Shown: positions 10,501 to 20,858, counted from the stretch's first letter. The stretch: DNA of 64,000 bases from Marinobacter sp. DY40_1A1 (GCF_016597815.1 NZ_VCHA01000001.1:1178001-1242000); one strand, 5' to 3'. The notes: a model not told the origin generated them from the letters alone. Made by a program: numbers and translations.

Positions 10501-10652
10501 CTGATGAGGCCGCGACCAAACTTGATCTGGCAAGGGCTTACATTGAAATGGGCGACAGTGACGGAGCCCGTGACATTCTTGAAGAGGTTGCTCTTGAGGG
10601 TAACGACGAGCAGAAAGCTGAAGCACAGGACTTGCTTAAAAATCTGTCCTGA
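7539..10652 (+). CDS. fimV: FimV, polar peptidoglycan-binding hub protein
   Basis: FimV anchors to peptidoglycan at the cell pole and organises type IV pilus assembly and cAMP signalling. From ATG 7539, with a GAAAGGAAAA ribosome site, the protein has 1037 residues. It begins with a signal peptide (MKVRKLAVALALAGGLGSG), then the FimV N-terminal domain (GEIELQSYLNEPMDAEI). A LysM-like domain lies at about 185-238, a coiled coil at about 327-371, and one membrane span at about 528-551 with nine leucines. A long, very acidic Asp/Glu/Leu/Ser-rich cytoplasmic part starts with a TPR (about 592-620). The FimV C-terminal TPR-like cap (LDLARAYIEMGDSDGARDIL) ends the protein. It lies directly upstream of truA, as in Pseudomonas. 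Confidence 0.95.
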   Translation: MKVRKLAVALALAGGLGSGVAQALGLGEIELQSYLNEPMDAEIVLPQSRGVDPGDVFVNVAPERAYQRLGLQRSQFVGKLRFNVTTSPDGSLVVNVSSREPLREPYLNFLLELTWPNGRIMREYAVLVDPPVFAEDSGIAEPVRAPSAQSRPATADRSAESVRRQTRVEQSRSSGYGSDTFGPTGPADTLWTIASAVRPDNSLSMQQVMLALQDLNPDAFIGNNINRLKRGQVLRVPTADQIRNRSRAEATRAVARQNQEFQQPKRTVDATPAQQTAASSAGAVQAGGDELKLLVADDEGGRTQAEGGSAGGDGQLSGGVDSGSAIVMEQLESARRENDELNSRVDDLQDQVQTLQRLLELKNTQLAEMQQGAAAGAATATVDAETAPAADATVDETVASEDDAVSEQGETVAGMTEAEPTGELGEEQAAAETDPAGMEVAVDQEESAGEADSTDVTAEPEPTGEAAESGLEADVTSSDAVPVAGEQPDMTEQPAAPDAPVAKAQPKPAPAVEKGFPGNIIDAITGNTMYQIALGGGLILLLLLLLLLARRSANREKAFYEQLSSDPEGPEDTFDLTLDDEEPVQSEVTSDALEEADTYVAYGRYDQAAQVLEAAISKEPSRTDLRLKLLGVYADNRDRESFEKQFGEIQALDDDEALAQANELSARLEEAESMPSIDDLESQLRSDSFGEEFEAPAPLSDELLSDKAESTREESVENEFGDFDADLADFDLDSLEDTESSVDASADEEESAEGEEKKDSDALIEYDLSGLELPKADEEGSGIQEESDFSSLEIDLDDSDESLEDTLGELDELGDSSDLMLDDALESDFKVAPEAAPKNEAEPEAEVDGLGLDSLDESFLDELDAELDKVAGEEGELADGELEESTLDDLELDVSDEDLALMEEFSDAVESDNVSLEDDELSLDDELSLDDELGLEDTLESEDDESLLDEELPIASEEVQDGVVKPPLSEINEDDLGDDNDFDFLAGTDEAATKLDLARAYIEMGDSDGARDILEEVALEGNDEQKAEAQDLLKNLS

Positions 10653-10680
10653 TCCGTTATAATCGGATTATTGAGGCAGC

Positions 10681-10731
10681 AAGCGCCGGCCGCCGGGGAA
10701 TCTCTCGGCAATCAGCCGGCGCTTTGTTTTT
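10681..10731 (+). terminator. intrinsic terminator after fimV
   Basis: AAGCGCCGGC (10681-10690) pairs perfectly with GCCGGCGCTT (10715-10724), followed by TTTGTTTTT. It lies 28 bp downstream of fimV and just before truA. Confidence 0.85.
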
Positions 10732-10758
10732 ACAGCAACATACATTTCGGATTCACAC

Positions 10759-11670
10759 TTGTTTCTCTACCCTCAGGAACTCACAACGGACAATGCCATT
10801 GGTGGCGGGCGTGTTGCCTTGGCTTTTGAATACGATGGCCGAAAATTTCATGGCTGGCAGTTGCAAAAGTCCGGAGTTCGATCGGTTGAAGCTGAGCTTA
10901 CAAAAGCCGTTTCCAGGGTGGCTGACCATCCCATAAATCTCGTATGTGCCGGCCGTACTGATACCGGGGTACATGCAAGCTATCAAATTGCCCATTTTGA
11001 AACGCACGCTGTTCGTAATCTCCGCTCTTGGGTTATGGGCATCAATACGGCATTGCCGTTCGATATTGCTGTGCACTGGGCAGGGAACACCAGTGAGGAC
11101 TTCCACGCGCGCTTTTCCGCCGTGTACAGACGCTACCGCTACGTTATATACAACAGCCCGATACGCCCCGGAATTCAGCGCGGGCAAGTGAGCTGGACGT
11201 TTCGGGAACTGGACGCGGAGAGAATGCACGAAGCAGCCCAGTCGCTGGTGGGGGAGCATGATTTCTCCTCTTTCCGCGCTGCCGGTTGCCAATCTCGAAC
11301 CCCTATTCGGTTTCTTGAACAGATAAAAGTAACCCGCAAAGCAAACTTCGTCGTAATTGATGTGCAGGCTAATGCTTTTCTCCACCACATGGTGCGGAAT
11401 ATTGCGGGGGCTCTAATGGCTGTAGGGTCCGGAAAGCAGTCCTTATCCTGGATTCATGACATACTGGCTGCGAAGGATCGGACCCTGGCCGGAGTCACCG
11501 CGCCGCCTCACGGCTTGTATCTGGTTGATGTGGGGTATCCTGACAGTTATGAAATACCACCTGCGGAATGTGGTCCGGGATTTGCCCGGCCCTGGTTTAG
11601 CGTGGTGGATAATTCCCCGGTTCAGCCAACGCACATTCATCCAAAGCAAAAGCCGGTGCAGATGCCATGA
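10759..11670 (+). CDS. truA: tRNA pseudouridine(38-40) synthase
   Basis: TruA makes pseudouridine at positions 38-40 of the tRNA anticodon arm. The protein has 303 residues. The catalytic aspartate is D68 in [10 protein letters not shown]; the start of the fold ([16 protein letters not shown]) and [15 protein letters not shown] are conserved. No ATG exists in frame near the conserved N-terminus, so TTG at 10759 is the likely start and the ribosome site is weak. The C-terminus runs past the usual end by a proline-rich tail. The stop overlaps the trpF start (ATGA), implying translational coupling. Confidence 0.95.
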   Translation: MFLYPQELTTDNAIGGGRVALAFEYDGRKFHGWQLQKSGVRSVEAELTKAVSRVADHPINLVCAGRTDTGVHASYQIAHFETHAVRNLRSWVMGINTALPFDIAVHWAGNTSEDFHARFSAVYRRYRYVIYNSPIRPGIQRGQVSWTFRELDAERMHEAAQSLVGEHDFSSFRAAGCQSRTPIRFLEQIKVTRKANFVVIDVQANAFLHHMVRNIAGALMAVGSGKQSLSWIHDILAAKDRTLAGVTAPPHGLYLVDVGYPDSYEIPPAECGPGFARPWFSVVDNSPVQPTHIHPKQKPVQMP

Positions 11671-12296
11671 ATACGCGAGTTAAAATTTGTGGGCTGACCC
11701 GAGCTGAGGACATTGAGGCAGCAGTCGCCAAAGGAGCTGATGCAATTGGGTTCGTGTTTTACGAGCCGAGCCCCCGTTCCGTTACCATTGAGCAGGCGGA
11801 GGCCCTTGCCCATCACATCCCGGCATTCGTGTCGGTTGTCGGGCTGTTTGTGAATCCTGAGCGAGATTACGTCAGCGAAGTTTTGAGGCGTATTCCTCTT
11901 GATTTGTTGCAGTTTCATGGCGATGAAACTGCGGGGTTTTGCGAACAGTTTGATCGTCGCTGGATCAAGGCTATAAGGGTTCAGCGGGCCGGGCAGATCG
12001 AACAGGCATTTGACGATTACAAGTTCGCCTCCGGGCTTTTGGTTGATGCCTGGGACCCTGATCGCTATGGGGGCACTGGCCACTCATTCAATTGGGACCT
12101 GATTCCGTCTGAGCGTGCTTTACCCCTCATATTGGCCGGTGGCTTGTCATCTGATAACGTGTCTGGCGCCGTAAAGAAGGTGAGGCCCTGGGCTGTTGAT
12201 GTCAGTGGTGGTGTAGAGAAGAGCAAAGGCATCAAAGACGTCGAAAAAATCACCAAGTTTATTAGAGAGGTTCACCGTGTCTGTAAAACTGACTGA
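11667..12296 (+). CDS. trpF: phosphoribosylanthranilate isomerase
   Basis: TrpF carries out the Amadori rearrangement of phosphoribosylanthranilate in tryptophan synthesis. It is a 209-residue TIM barrel. Conserved segments are [16 protein letters not shown] (catalytic cysteine C8), LLQFHGDE, and the phosphate-binding [10 protein letters not shown]. The ATG overlaps the truA stop by 4 bp, and the trpB start lies 20 bp inside its 3' end, so truA-trpF-trpB are tightly coupled. As I recall, P. aeruginosa has trpF here but trpBA elsewhere. Confidence 0.97.
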   Translation: MNTRVKICGLTRAEDIEAAVAKGADAIGFVFYEPSPRSVTIEQAEALAHHIPAFVSVVGLFVNPERDYVSEVLRRIPLDLLQFHGDETAGFCEQFDRRWIKAIRVQRAGQIEQAFDDYKFASGLLVDAWDPDRYGGTGHSFNWDLIPSERALPLILAGGLSSDNVSGAVKKVRPWAVDVSGGVEKSKGIKDVEKITKFIREVHRVCKTD

Positions 12297-13497
12297 AGAA
12301 ATGCTGACGGCATTGCCGGATGCGCGAGGACACTTCGGCGCCTTTGGCGGACGATTCGTTTCCGAGACGCTGATGGATTCCCTGATGACGCTAGAGCGGG
12401 AATACTTGCGGCTCAAGAACGATCCTGAGTTTCAGGCCACGTTTGATAAAGATCTTGCAGATTATGTTGGCCGCCCCAGCCCTTTGTACTTTGCTGAGCG
12501 ACTGACCCGGGAAACCGGTGGTGCCCAAATCTGGCTAAAGCGGGAAGACCTGAATCACACAGGCGCTCACAAGGTAAACAACACCATTGGCCAGGCCTTG
12601 CTCGCCAGCTTCCTTGGTAAAAAGCGGATCATCGCAGAAACCGGTGCCGGGCAACATGGCGTTGCTACAGCCACTGTTTGCGCCCGACTGGGCCTGGAAT
12701 GCCATGTGTTCATGGGTGCAGACGACGTTCAACGTCAGTCACTGAACGTATACCGCATGAAGCTTCTCGGCGCACAGGTGCATGCCGTTCAGAGCGGCAG
12801 TCGTACACTTAAAGATGCAATGAACGATGCCATGCGCGATTGGGTTACCAATGTGGACGATACTTTCTACATTATCGGTACGGTAGCCGGGCCCCATCCT
12901 TACCCGTTGTTGGTACGCGATTTTCAATCGGTCATCGGGCGCGAAACCCGCCGTCAATCTCTTGAAAAAACGGGTAAATTGCCGGATGCTCTGGTTGCCT
13001 GTGTCGGTGGTGGCTCCAACGCGATTGGCATGTTCTACCCGTTCCTTACGGATGAATCTGTGCAGCTTTATGGCGTTGAAGCCGGCGGTCATGGCATTGA
13101 AACCGGTGAGCATGCTGCGCCTTTGTGTGCTGGTCGCCCTGGAGTACTCCACGGCAACCGCACCTACCTGATGGAAGACGATGATGGGCAGATCGCCAGC
13201 ACCCATTCCGTCAGTGCCGGGCTGGATTACCCGGGAGTAGGGCCAGAGCATAGCTGGTTGAAGGATATCGGGCGGGCTAACTATGTGTCGGTAACCGATG
13301 ATGAGGCGCTCGAAGCATTTCGTATGCTGACGCTCGTTGAGGGCATCATGCCAGCGCTGGAATCCGCTCACGCAGTCGCCTACGCGGTCAAGCTTGCAGC
13401 CACGATGGACAAAGACCAGATGGTGGTAATTAATGTCTCCGGTCGCGGCGACAAAGACATCCATACCGTCGCACAGCTGGATGGTATTGAACTGTGA
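12277..13497 (+). CDS. trpB: tryptophan synthase, beta subunit
   Basis: TrpB condenses indole with serine using PLP. The protein has 406 residues; the PLP lysine is K99 in [13 protein letters not shown] and the phosphate-binding loop is [10 protein letters not shown]. The start is GTG at 12277, behind AGAGAGG and 20 bp inside trpF. Homologous N-terminal sequence begins shortly after it ([19 protein letters not shown]). trpA follows 31 bp downstream, so the alpha-beta complex is made from one message. Confidence 0.98.
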   Translation: MSVKLTEEMLTALPDARGHFGAFGGRFVSETLMDSLMTLEREYLRLKNDPEFQATFDKDLADYVGRPSPLYFAERLTRETGGAQIWLKREDLNHTGAHKVNNTIGQALLASFLGKKRIIAETGAGQHGVATATVCARLGLECHVFMGADDVQRQSLNVYRMKLLGAQVHAVQSGSRTLKDAMNDAMRDWVTNVDDTFYIIGTVAGPHPYPLLVRDFQSVIGRETRRQSLEKTGKLPDALVACVGGGSNAIGMFYPFLTDESVQLYGVEAGGHGIETGEHAAPLCAGRPGVLHGNRTYLMEDDDGQIASTHSVSAGLDYPGVGPEHSWLKDIGRANYVSVTDDEALEAFRMLTLVEGIMPALESAHAVAYAVKLAATMDKDQMVVINVSGRGDKDIHTVAQLDGIEL

Positions 13498-13528
13498 ATA
13501 GTGGTCTGATTAATCGACAGGAGCAGGC

Positions 13529-14341
13529 ATGAGCCGAATTGAAGGGGTTCTCCAGACCCTCAAAGGACAGGGCCGTAAGGCACTTATTCCGTTTATTACC
13601 GCTGGTGATCCGCACCCCGACGAAACTGTGGGGTTGATGCACACTATGGTAGACGCTGGTGTCGATATCATCGAGCTGGGTGTGCCTTTTTCAGACCCGA
13701 TGGCCGATGGGCCGGTGATTCAGCTGGCCTGCGAGCGCGCGCTAAAACACGGTACATCATTGCGTCGTGTGTTGGCGATGGTGAGCGAGTTCAGAAAAAC
13801 CAATGACACCACTCCAGTGGTGCTGATGGGGTACCTCAATCCCATTGAAGCCATGGGCTATGAAGCTTTTGCAGATGCAGCGGTCGCGGCGGGTGTCGAT
13901 GGCGTTCTGACTGTGGATTTACCCCCGGAAGAAGCGGACCAGGTTGCGCCTTTGTTCGCTGAGCGTGGGCTGGATCCGATTTTCCTGCTGGCGCCGACCA
14001 CCACGGATGAGAGAATTCGTGCAATTGCCGATCACTCTTCCGGTTATGTGTACTATGTTTCATTTAATGGTGTGACCGGAGCTGCCAAAATAAACGTCGA
14101 TGAAGTCGCCGCTAAAGTGGCCCATATCCATGAGTTGACGGCACTGCCGGTTGGTGTTGGCTTTGGTATTCGTGACGCTGAAACAGCTGCTGCCGTAGGA
14201 AGGGTATCCGATGGTGTAATTGTTGGCAGTGTATTGGTAGATACAATAGCCAGAAATCAAACAGATATCGACGCGCTTAAACGAGCACTGACAGATCTGC
14301 TCAACCCGATGCGTGAAGCACTGGACAGCCTGGCCTCCTGA
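13529..14341 (+). CDS. trpA: tryptophan synthase, alpha subunit
   Basis: TrpA cleaves indole-3-glycerol phosphate to indole, which is channelled to TrpB. It is a 270-residue TIM barrel. The catalytic glutamate lies in [19 protein letters not shown]; the conserved segments PLLLP-type DLPPEEADQ and [10 protein letters not shown] are present. GGAGCAGGC precedes the ATG. accD begins 52 bp later, so expression of trpFBA and accD/folC may be linked. Confidence 0.98.
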   Translation: MSRIEGVLQTLKGQGRKALIPFITAGDPHPDETVGLMHTMVDAGVDIIELGVPFSDPMADGPVIQLACERALKHGTSLRRVLAMVSEFRKTNDTTPVVLMGYLNPIEAMGYEAFADAAVAAGVDGVLTVDLPPEEADQVAPLFAERGLDPIFLLAPTTTDERIRAIADHSSGYVYYVSFNGVTGAAKINVDEVAAKVAHIHELTALPVGVGFGIRDAETAAAVGRVSDGVIVGSVLVDTIARNQTDIDALKRALTDLLNPMREALDSLAS

Positions 14342-14393
14342 CCTGAAAGTTGGAAGGTGAGGGCAGACAGGAATCAAAGGACAGGATGAAACC

Positions 14394-15320
14394 ATGAGTA
14401 ACTGGCTGGACAAGATAATGCCGGGCAAAATTCGCTCGGAATCCAATCGCAGAACAGGTGTTCCTGAAGGGCTTTGGAAAAAATGTCCCAAATGTGGAGC
14501 CTTTCTCTACAAGCCGGAGCTGGAGAAAAACCTGGATGTTTGCCCCAAGTGCAATCATCACCTGAGGGTTGCTGCCCGTCGCCGTCTTGATATTTTTCTG
14601 GACCCGGAAGATCGCGAAGAAATTGGTGCAAACCTTGAGCCTTGGGATCGGTTGAAGTTCAAGGACACCAAGCGCTACAAAGATCGCCTCGTGCAAGCTC
14701 AAAAAGCTACGGGTGAGAAAGACGCCCTCGTTGCCATGAAAGGCAAAACACTGGGTGTTCCACTGGTTGCCTGCTCTTTTGAATTTGGTTTCATGGGCGG
14801 TTCTATGGGGCAGGTGGTGGGTGAGAAGTTCGTTCAGGCAGCCAATGTGGCGCTTGCCGAGCGGATTCCTCTGGTTTGCTTTTCTGCCAGCGGTGGGGCC
14901 CGGATGCAGGAAGCCATTCTTTCATTGATGCAGATGTCCAAAACAGCAGCTGTGTTGGAGCGCATGAAGCAGGAAGGCATACCGTATATTTCTGTGATGA
15001 CGGATCCGGTTTTCGGTGGTGTATCTGCCAGTCTTGCGATGCTGGGCGACCTCAATATCGCCGAACCCAACGCATTGATTGGTTTCGCGGGGCCTCGGGT
15101 TATTGAACAGACGGTTCGTGAAAAACTTCCCGAAGGCTTCCAGCGCAGTGAATTCCTGCTGGAGCACGGAGCGATAGACATGATTCTGCACCGTCACCAG
15201 ATGCGTGAGCGAATTGCCCACGTACTGGCGAAGTTTACCGGGCAGGAACGCCCGGGTACCGACGAACCCATCGAATTTGAGATAACGGAAAAGCCAGACG
15301 CTGATGTTCCAGCCGAGTAA
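14394..15320 (+). CDS. accD: acetyl-CoA carboxylase, carboxyltransferase beta subunit
   Basis: AccD, with AccA, transfers the carboxyl group from biotin to acetyl-CoA, the first step of fatty acid synthesis. The protein has 308 residues. The N-terminal zinc ribbon has C31, C34, C50 and C53; the crotonase-like carboxyltransferase core follows, with [20 protein letters not shown] and [10 protein letters not shown]. The last 17 bp overlap the folC start. The neighbour order trp-accD-folC-dedD is widespread in gammaproteobacteria. Confidence 0.98.
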   Translation: MSNWLDKIMPGKIRSESNRRTGVPEGLWKKCPKCGAFLYKPELEKNLDVCPKCNHHLRVAARRRLDIFLDPEDREEIGANLEPWDRLKFKDTKRYKDRLVQAQKATGEKDALVAMKGKTLGVPLVACSFEFGFMGGSMGQVVGEKFVQAANVALAERIPLVCFSASGGARMQEAILSLMQMSKTAAVLERMKQEGIPYISVMTDPVFGGVSASLAMLGDLNIAEPNALIGFAGPRVIEQTVREKLPEGFQRSEFLLEHGAIDMILHRHQMRERIAHVLAKFTGQERPGTDEPIEFEITEKPDADVPAE

Positions 15321-16605
15321 ACCGAAATCCCAGCCCCCGAAAGCACCGGGGGCTGGGGCCTCCCTTGATAACTGGCTGTCCTGGCTGGAATCGATCCACC
15401 CCACCGAAATTGATCTTGGGCTCGACCGGGTGCTTTTGGTGTTGCGCCGGCTTTTCCGCAGCAAGCCCAGGGCACGTGTAATTAGTGTTGCCGGAACCAA
15501 CGGCAAGGGCAGCACGGTCGCAGCCCTGGAAGCACTGTTACAAGCCCACGGCCGGCGCACCGGTGCCTATACCTCACCGCATCTGCAGAATTACAACGAG
15601 CGTATCCGTGTTGATGGTGTGGACGTTGATGATGCGACTCTGATTTCAGCGTTTGAAAAGGTAGAGGCGGCCCGCGGTTCAGTAACACTGACGTACTTTG
15701 AATTCGGCACCCTTGCTGCATTTGTTGTTCTCAATGAGGCCGGTGTTCAGGACTGGATTCTTGAGGTGGGCCTCGGAGGGCGCCTCGATGCCGTTAATGT
15801 GATTGATCCGGATCTTGCGATTATTACTTCTGTGGATATTGACCATGTGGCGTTTCTTGGAGACAACCGGGAGGTTATCGGTTTCGAGAAGGCCGGTATT
15901 CTGCGGCCCGGCATACCAGCAGTGCTTGCCGATGTCGACCCGCCGCGCTCAGTGATTCAGCAGGCGGTTGCACAGAAAGTCGCACTCAAACGAGTAGGCG
16001 AGAACTACACAATTGAGGAGGTTGCAGGTGGTAACGCTGGCCTGGACTTCATTCTGCATGTTCAGGAGCAGGATATTCGGTTGCCGGCTGGGCCTTTGCC
16101 TGTTCCTGGCGTGGCTGCTGCGGCTGTTGCAATGCTGACGCTTGAGCCAGGCATGGCGATCGGGTCACTTGAAGCTGCGCTGGCCAAGGTCACAGTGCCG
16201 GGTAGGTTCGAGCGTCTTGGGTACGAACCCGATCTATATGTTGATGTGGGCCACAATCCCCACGCCGCCCGTTGGCTTTCAGCAAGGTTGCAGGCTCTGA
16301 AAGGAGCAAGTCAAAAAGTGCATGCAGTATATGCAGCATTGGCAGATAAGGATGTGGAGGGTGTTGCGCACGCCATGGCCCCAATTGTTGACTGCTGGCA
16401 CCTTGCGGGGCTTAAGGTGCCCAGAGGCCTGAGTTCGGAAACCCTGCAAGACAGGCTTGTGCCCTGTGAACTAAGCAGAGTTTGCGCACACGATTCTGTC
16501 GCCAGTGCTATCGCAGAGGCGCGGGTGGCGGCAGGCCCGAATGACATTATTATTGTTTTTGGTTCGTTTTTTACGGTCGCAGAGGCGCGTTCACTGCTTG
16601 TATGA
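15304..16605 (+). CDS. folC: bifunctional folylpolyglutamate/dihydrofolate synthase
   Basis: FolC adds glutamate to dihydropteroate and to folates, a Mur-ligase-type ATP-dependent reaction. The protein has 433 residues. The P-loop is [18 protein letters not shown], and the conserved [25 protein letters not shown] and DVGHNPHA are all present. ATG at 15304 lies inside accD, a 17-bp overlap that favours coupled translation. The dedD gene follows after about 110 bp. Confidence 0.97.
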   Translation: MFQPSKPKSQPPKAPGAGASLDNWLSWLESIHPTEIDLGLDRVLLVLRRLFRSKPRARVISVAGTNGKGSTVAALEALLQAHGRRTGAYTSPHLQNYNERIRVDGVDVDDATLISAFEKVEAARGSVTLTYFEFGTLAAFVVLNEAGVQDWILEVGLGGRLDAVNVIDPDLAIITSVDIDHVAFLGDNREVIGFEKAGILRPGIPAVLADVDPPRSVIQQAVAQKVALKRVGENYTIEEVAGGNAGLDFILHVQEQDIRLPAGPLPVPGVAAAAVAMLTLEPGMAIGSLEAALAKVTVPGRFERLGYEPDLYVDVGHNPHAARWLSARLQALKGASQKVHAVYAALADKDVEGVAHAMAPIVDCWHLAGLKVPRGLSSETLQDRLVPCELSRVCAHDSVASAIAEARVAAGPNDIIIVFGSFFTVAEARSLLV

Positions 16606-16716
16606 GCAGTCGGGGGCCAGCCTTAAACTTTGTCCATAGCTTGCCGCAAGGCTTGGAGTTATGGATGGCGGGCAGTTAGTATGACTCTGGGAAAAATGAG
16701 CGAGGAGCCAAGAAAC

Positions 16717-17394
16717 GTGGATGGACTGAAGCAAAGAATCATTGGGGCGCTGGTTCTTATTTCACTGGCTGTTATTTTTGTCCCTATGGTTTTCGATGAG
16801 CCTCACTCAAAGCGCACTTCCACCTCGATTAATATCCCCGAGGAACCGCCTTTCCCGGAAGTTGAAACACCGGTATCAGATTTGGCAGCGCCCCCCGCGT
16901 ATCAACAAGATAGCGTGGAAAGTGCCAGCTCCGGCAATCAAGGCTTCAGAATTCTGGAAGATGATGCATCTGCTGCCCAGCCTGTACCGGATGCACGAGA
17001 AAAGCCCACCGCGGATGTGGCCAAACCTGCACCGGCAGAACCGTCTCAGCCCAAACCGGTTGCGTCTTCTGCTACGACCCGGCAGACCGCGCCAGATCCA
17101 AAAGCGCCTGAAACCAGCGCAGAGCAGGAAAGTTCAGAGTATACGCGCTCTCTGGAAGGAGCCTGGGTTGTTCAGTTGGGTAGCTTTGGGGATAGTGATA
17201 ATGCCCGCCGTCTCCGCGATAACGTCCGCAAAGCGGGCTATAGCTCCCATCTTCAGGAAGTTGTTCGAGGTGATACCACGCTGACACGTGTTTTCAGTGG
17301 GCCTTTTGCTGAAAAATCCAAAGCAGAGGAAGCGAAGCGTGCCCTTGATGAAGCTTTCAAATTGAACAGCTTGGTCACTTCTGGCGACAAATAA
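16717..17394 (+). CDS. dedD: DedD-like SPOR-domain protein
   Basis: SPOR proteins bind denuded septal peptidoglycan and help cell division. From GTG 16717 this is a 225-residue protein with a short cytoplasmic tail (VDGLKQR), one membrane span (IIGALVLISLAVIFVPMVF), a Pro/Ala-rich periplasmic linker and a C-terminal SPOR domain from about residue 145 (GAWVVQLGSFGDSDNARRL). I chose the GTG because AGGAG sits 9 bp upstream and homologs begin near this point; ATGs at 16681 and 16696 are alternatives. Its place between folC and cvpA is the usual dedD locus. Confidence 0.88.
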   Translation: MDGLKQRIIGALVLISLAVIFVPMVFDEPHSKRTSTSINIPEEPPFPEVETPVSDLAAPPAYQQDSVESASSGNQGFRILEDDASAAQPVPDAREKPTADVAKPAPAEPSQPKPVASSATTRQTAPDPKAPETSAEQESSEYTRSLEGAWVVQLGSFGDSDNARRLRDNVRKAGYSSHLQEVVRGDTTLTRVFSGPFAEKSKAEEAKRALDEAFKLNSLVTSGDK

Positions 17395-17427
17395 CGCTTT
17401 TGATCTGCTTTATGTCAATCAGGCGTT

Positions 17428-17455
17428 TTGGCGCACGGCGGTTTCCTGATAGAAT
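17428..17455 (+). promoter_or_regulatory. candidate promoter of cvpA-purF
   Basis: TTGGCG (17428-17433) and TAGAAT (17450-17455) are spaced by 16 bp, 31 bp before cvpA. No PurR-like palindrome is visible. Confidence 0.45.
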
Positions 17456-17485
17456 TCGCGCTTCCTTTTCTCCACCGGGACTTCC

Positions 17486-18022
17486 ATGGAAGCGCTGATC
17501 TGGATCGACTGGGTCATCATTGCCCTCATTACAGTTTCCACCCTCATCAGTTTGAAGCGGGGCTTCGTCAAGGAAGCCTTGTCTCTCGTGACGTGGGTGG
17601 GCGCGTTCATACTTGCCCGAACCTTCCATCCCCAGATGCAGGCGTTGCTCGAGAACACCGTAGAAACGCCGCTGGTGCGACTGATTGCAGCCTTTGCCAT
17701 TCTCTTTTTCGGCACGCTTATCGTCGGCGCTATAATCAACAATATGATTGGCCATCTTGTCCGTGCCACAGGGCTCTCTGCCACTGACCGTGTTCTGGGT
17801 ATGGGGTTTGGGCTGTTGCGCGGCATTGTTGTTGTGATTGTCGCGATAGCCTTCATTCGTTATACCCCTCTGGCCCAGGATACCTGGTGGAGGACATCCG
17901 TTATGATTGATCGATTGGGGGTGGTTGAAGACTGGTCCCGGCGAACATTCGGTGACGAGTTTGCGCGTTTTCTGGCACCAGAATCTCAAAAGGCCGTGGA
18001 ACCCACGTCCGCATCCCGCTAA
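17486..18022 (+). CDS. cvpA: CvpA family inner-membrane protein
   Basis: This 178-residue protein has four predicted membrane spans. The typical CvpA opening is WIDWVIIALITVSTLISLKRGFVKE, followed by the conserved WVGAFILA and GLLRGIVVV. CvpA was named for colicin V production; its real role (envelope homeostasis and purine-linked phenotypes have been reported) is not settled. It precedes purF by 34 bp, the near-universal gammaproteobacterial pairing. The start ATG is preceded by GGGACTTCC, a modest ribosome site. Confidence 0.93.
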   Translation: MEALIWIDWVIIALITVSTLISLKRGFVKEALSLVTWVGAFILARTFHPQMQALLENTVETPLVRLIAAFAILFFGTLIVGAIINNMIGHLVRATGLSATDRVLGMGFGLLRGIVVVIVAIAFIRYTPLAQDTWWRTSVMIDRLGVVEDWSRRTFGDEFARFLAPESQKAVEPTSASR

Positions 18023-18056
18023 CATTCAGAACTAACACCCGGAGATCATCTTATCC

Positions 18057-19583
18057 ATGTGTGGCATTGTCGGCATCGTCAGTAGTTCCCATGTAAATCA
18101 GTCGCTTTATGATGCGCTGACTGTACTTCAGCACCGAGGCCAGGATGCGGCAGGTATTGTAACGTTCCAGGATGATCGCTTTTTTCTGCGTAAAGACAAT
18201 GGCTTGGTGCGGGACGTTTTCCATACCCGTCACATGCACCGTCTTGTGGGCAATGTTGGCATAGGCCATGTGCGCTATCCCACCGCAGGCAGTTCCAGTT
18301 CCGCCGAATCCCAGCCTTTCTATGTGAACAGCCCTTACGGTATTACTCTGGCTCATAACGGCAATCTGACCAATGCCGACGAACTGAGCCAGGATCTGTT
18401 CCGTACAGATCTGCGCCATATCAACACCAACTCGGATTCAGAAGTTCTGCTGAACGTTTTTGCACACGAACTGCAAAAGCTGGGTAAATTTGATCCGACA
18501 AAAGATGAAATTTTCTCTGCGGTGCGGGCCGTGCATGAACGTTGCCGCGGAGCCTATGCCGTTATCGCCATGATTACCGGTTACGGCATTGTGGGTTTCC
18601 GTGACCCCAATGGCATACGCCCGGTTTGTTATGGTGAGCGCACCGATGAAACCGGCCGTAAGGAATACATGATCGCATCCGAGAGTGTTGCTCTCAGCGC
18701 GGCTGGTTACACGCTTGTACGGGACATCGCTCCCGGCGAAGCCGTTTACATCGAAACCGACGGCACGCTTTATACGCAGCAATGCGCTGCGGCACCGAAA
18801 CTGTTCCCCTGTATTTTCGAACATGTCTACTTTGCACGACCAGACTCCATAATTGATGGCGTGTCGGTCTATAAAGCCCGACTGCGTATGGGTGAGACTC
18901 TGGCAGACAAGGTCCAGCGCGAGCGCCCGGACCACGATATCGATGTGGTTATGCCAATTCCCGATACCAGCCGCACATCTGCCATGCAGATGGCTCACAG
19001 GTTGGGGTTGAAGTTCCGGGAGGGGTTCATAAAGAATCGCTACATTGGCCGAACATTCATCATGCCTGGACAGACCATGCGCAAGAAATCTGTGCGCCAG
19101 AAGCTGAACCCCATTGAGTTGGAGTTCAAGGGCAAAAACGTCATGTTGGTGGACGATTCAATTGTTCGGGGTACCACCTGTAAGGAAATTGTTCAGATGG
19201 CAAGGGATGCGGGTGCCAGGAAGGTTTATTTTGCCTCTGCCGCACCCCCGGTTCGCTTTCCTAACGTTTACGGCATAGATATGCCGTCGGCCAATGAATT
19301 GATTGCCCACGACCGAACGGTTGACGAAATTCGCGATTTGATTGGCGCAGATTGGTTGTTGTATCAGGATCTGGAAGATCTGGTGACCTGTGTCAGTGAC
19401 GTGAATGACAGCATTGATGGTTGGGAGTGTTCGGTGTTTACCGGGGATTATGTAACCGGCGATATAGATACGGCCTACCTCAACCGCCTTGATGAAGCGC
19501 GTAATGACATCCAGCGCTCGGGGGGCGGAGACGCAATGTCTGGCGACAACGGCATTATTGACCTTCACAACGACGAAGACTGA
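18057..19583 (+). CDS. purF: amidophosphoribosyltransferase
   Basis: PurF makes 5-phosphoribosylamine from PRPP and glutamine, the committed step of purine synthesis. The protein has 508 residues. The N-terminal nucleophile is C2 in MCGIVGIV, so no propeptide is present, and the Ntn glutaminase has [11 protein letters not shown]. The phosphoribosyltransferase PRPP loop is [13 protein letters not shown]. The gene lies between cvpA and metZ and is cotranscribed with cvpA by spacing. Confidence 0.98.
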   Translation: MCGIVGIVSSSHVNQSLYDALTVLQHRGQDAAGIVTFQDDRFFLRKDNGLVRDVFHTRHMHRLVGNVGIGHVRYPTAGSSSSAESQPFYVNSPYGITLAHNGNLTNADELSQDLFRTDLRHINTNSDSEVLLNVFAHELQKLGKFDPTKDEIFSAVRAVHERCRGAYAVIAMITGYGIVGFRDPNGIRPVCYGERTDETGRKEYMIASESVALSAAGYTLVRDIAPGEAVYIETDGTLYTQQCAAAPKLFPCIFEHVYFARPDSIIDGVSVYKARLRMGETLADKVQRERPDHDIDVVMPIPDTSRTSAMQMAHRLGLKFREGFIKNRYIGRTFIMPGQTMRKKSVRQKLNPIELEFKGKNVMLVDDSIVRGTTCKEIVQMARDAGARKVYFASAAPPVRFPNVYGIDMPSANELIAHDRTVDEIRDLIGADWLLYQDLEDLVTCVSDVNDSIDGWECSVFTGDYVTGDIDTAYLNRLDEARNDIQRSGGGDAMSGDNGIIDLHNDED

Positions 19584-19609
19584 TTACCGAGCCTTAGCAG
19601 GAGACGCTC

Positions 19610-20845
19610 ATGACTTTTCACCGCGAAGAAACTGTCCAGATTCCCGAATCGGATCTTGAGGGTATGTCTCTGGATACTCTGGCGGTGAGGGCAGGGCAGC
19701 TGCGCACTGGTCAGCTGGAACACAGCGATGCCATTTTTCCCACTTCCAGCTTCGTATACTCCAGTGCAGCTCAGGCAGCGGCCCGTTTTGGTGGTGAAGA
19801 GCCAGGTAATATCTACTCCAGGTTTACCAACCCAACGGTCCAGGCATTTGAGGGCCGTATCGCTGCAATGGAAGGTGGTGAGCGTGCGGTTGCAACCTCA
19901 TCTGGCATGGCCGCTATTCTCAGCACCTGCATGGCACTGTTGAAGACTGGCGATCACGTTATTTGCTCCCGTGGTGTATTCGGAACCACCAATGTGCTGT
20001 TTCAGAAATACATGGCTAAGTTTGGTGTTGAAACGTCATTTGTGAGCCTTACTGATGCTCAGGAGTGGGCCGGGGCTATGCGGTCAAATACCCGCATGCT
20101 GTTTATCGAAACACCGTCCAATCCTCTTTGCGAAGTGGCCGACATGGAGGCGCTGGCACAGCTTGCCCACGAAAATGATGCCCTGTTCGTGGTGGACAAC
20201 TGTTTCTGCACGCCGGTGCTGCAACGGCCTTTGGAACACGGGGCGGATATCGTTATCCACTCTGCAACCAAGTATCTTGATGGTCAGGGCCGCTGTGTAG
20301 GTGGTGTGGTGGTTGGTCCAACAAAGCTCATGGACGAAGTCTATGGTTTCCTGAGGTCCGCGGGGCCCACAATGAGCCCTTTTAACGCCTGGGTCTTTCA
20401 CAAGGGCCTGGAAACCTTACCAATCCGTATGCGAGCCCATTGCGACAATGCGCTAGAGTTGGCAGTGTGGCTGGAGCAGCAGCCTGCGGTGGAGCGGGTA
20501 TATTACGCAGGGCTTGATAGCCATCCACAGCATGCGCTTGCTAAAAAGCAGCAGAAAGGGTTTGGTGGGGTTTTGTCATTTTGTCTGAAGGGCGGCCGGG
20601 AAGAAGCCTGGAAGTTTATCGATGCCACCCGGATGATTTCCATTACCGCCAACCTGGGCGACGTTAAAACCACGATTACCCATCCGGCCACAACGACTCA
20701 CGGGCGCTTATCGCCGGAAGACAAATCCAGAGCTGGTATCACCGAAAATCTTTTGCGTGTTTCGGTGGGCATAGAAGCAGTCGAAGATCTGAAAACAGAC
20801 TTGTACAGAGGGTTTCAGGTACTTCAGAACGCAAGCAACACCTAA
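19610..20845 (+). CDS. metZ: O-succinylhomoserine sulfhydrylase
   Basis: MetZ makes homocysteine directly from O-succinylhomoserine and sulfide using PLP, bypassing cystathionine. The protein has 411 residues of the Cys/Met-metabolism PLP fold. The PLP lysine is K221 in HSATKYLDGQGRC; the conserved SGMAAILSTCMALLKTGDH is present. The ATG follows CAGGAGACG. The purF-metZ pairing is typical of Pseudomonas relatives. Together with cysI and metH in this window it completes sulfide-to-methionine assimilation. Specificity for succinyl rather than acetyl esters is inferred from context. Confidence 0.95.
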   Translation: MTFHREETVQIPESDLEGMSLDTLAVRAGQLRTGQLEHSDAIFPTSSFVYSSAAQAAARFGGEEPGNIYSRFTNPTVQAFEGRIAAMEGGERAVATSSGMAAILSTCMALLKTGDHVICSRGVFGTTNVLFQKYMAKFGVETSFVSLTDAQEWAGAMRSNTRMLFIETPSNPLCEVADMEALAQLAHENDALFVVDNCFCTPVLQRPLEHGADIVIHSATKYLDGQGRCVGGVVVGPTKLMDEVYGFLRSAGPTMSPFNAWVFHKGLETLPIRMRAHCDNALELAVWLEQQPAVERVYYAGLDSHPQHALAKKQQKGFGGVLSFCLKGGREEAWKFIDATRMISITANLGDVKTTITHPATTTHGRLSPEDKSRAGITENLLRVSVGIEAVEDLKTDLYRGFQVLQNASNT

Positions 20846-20858
20846 CGTTTGAGTATTC

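Noticed and set aside
9887..10519. 210-codon serine-rich frame antisense to fimV
   Set aside because: It is a direct by-product of the Asp/Glu-rich codons of FimV read backward; the low-complexity composition shows this.
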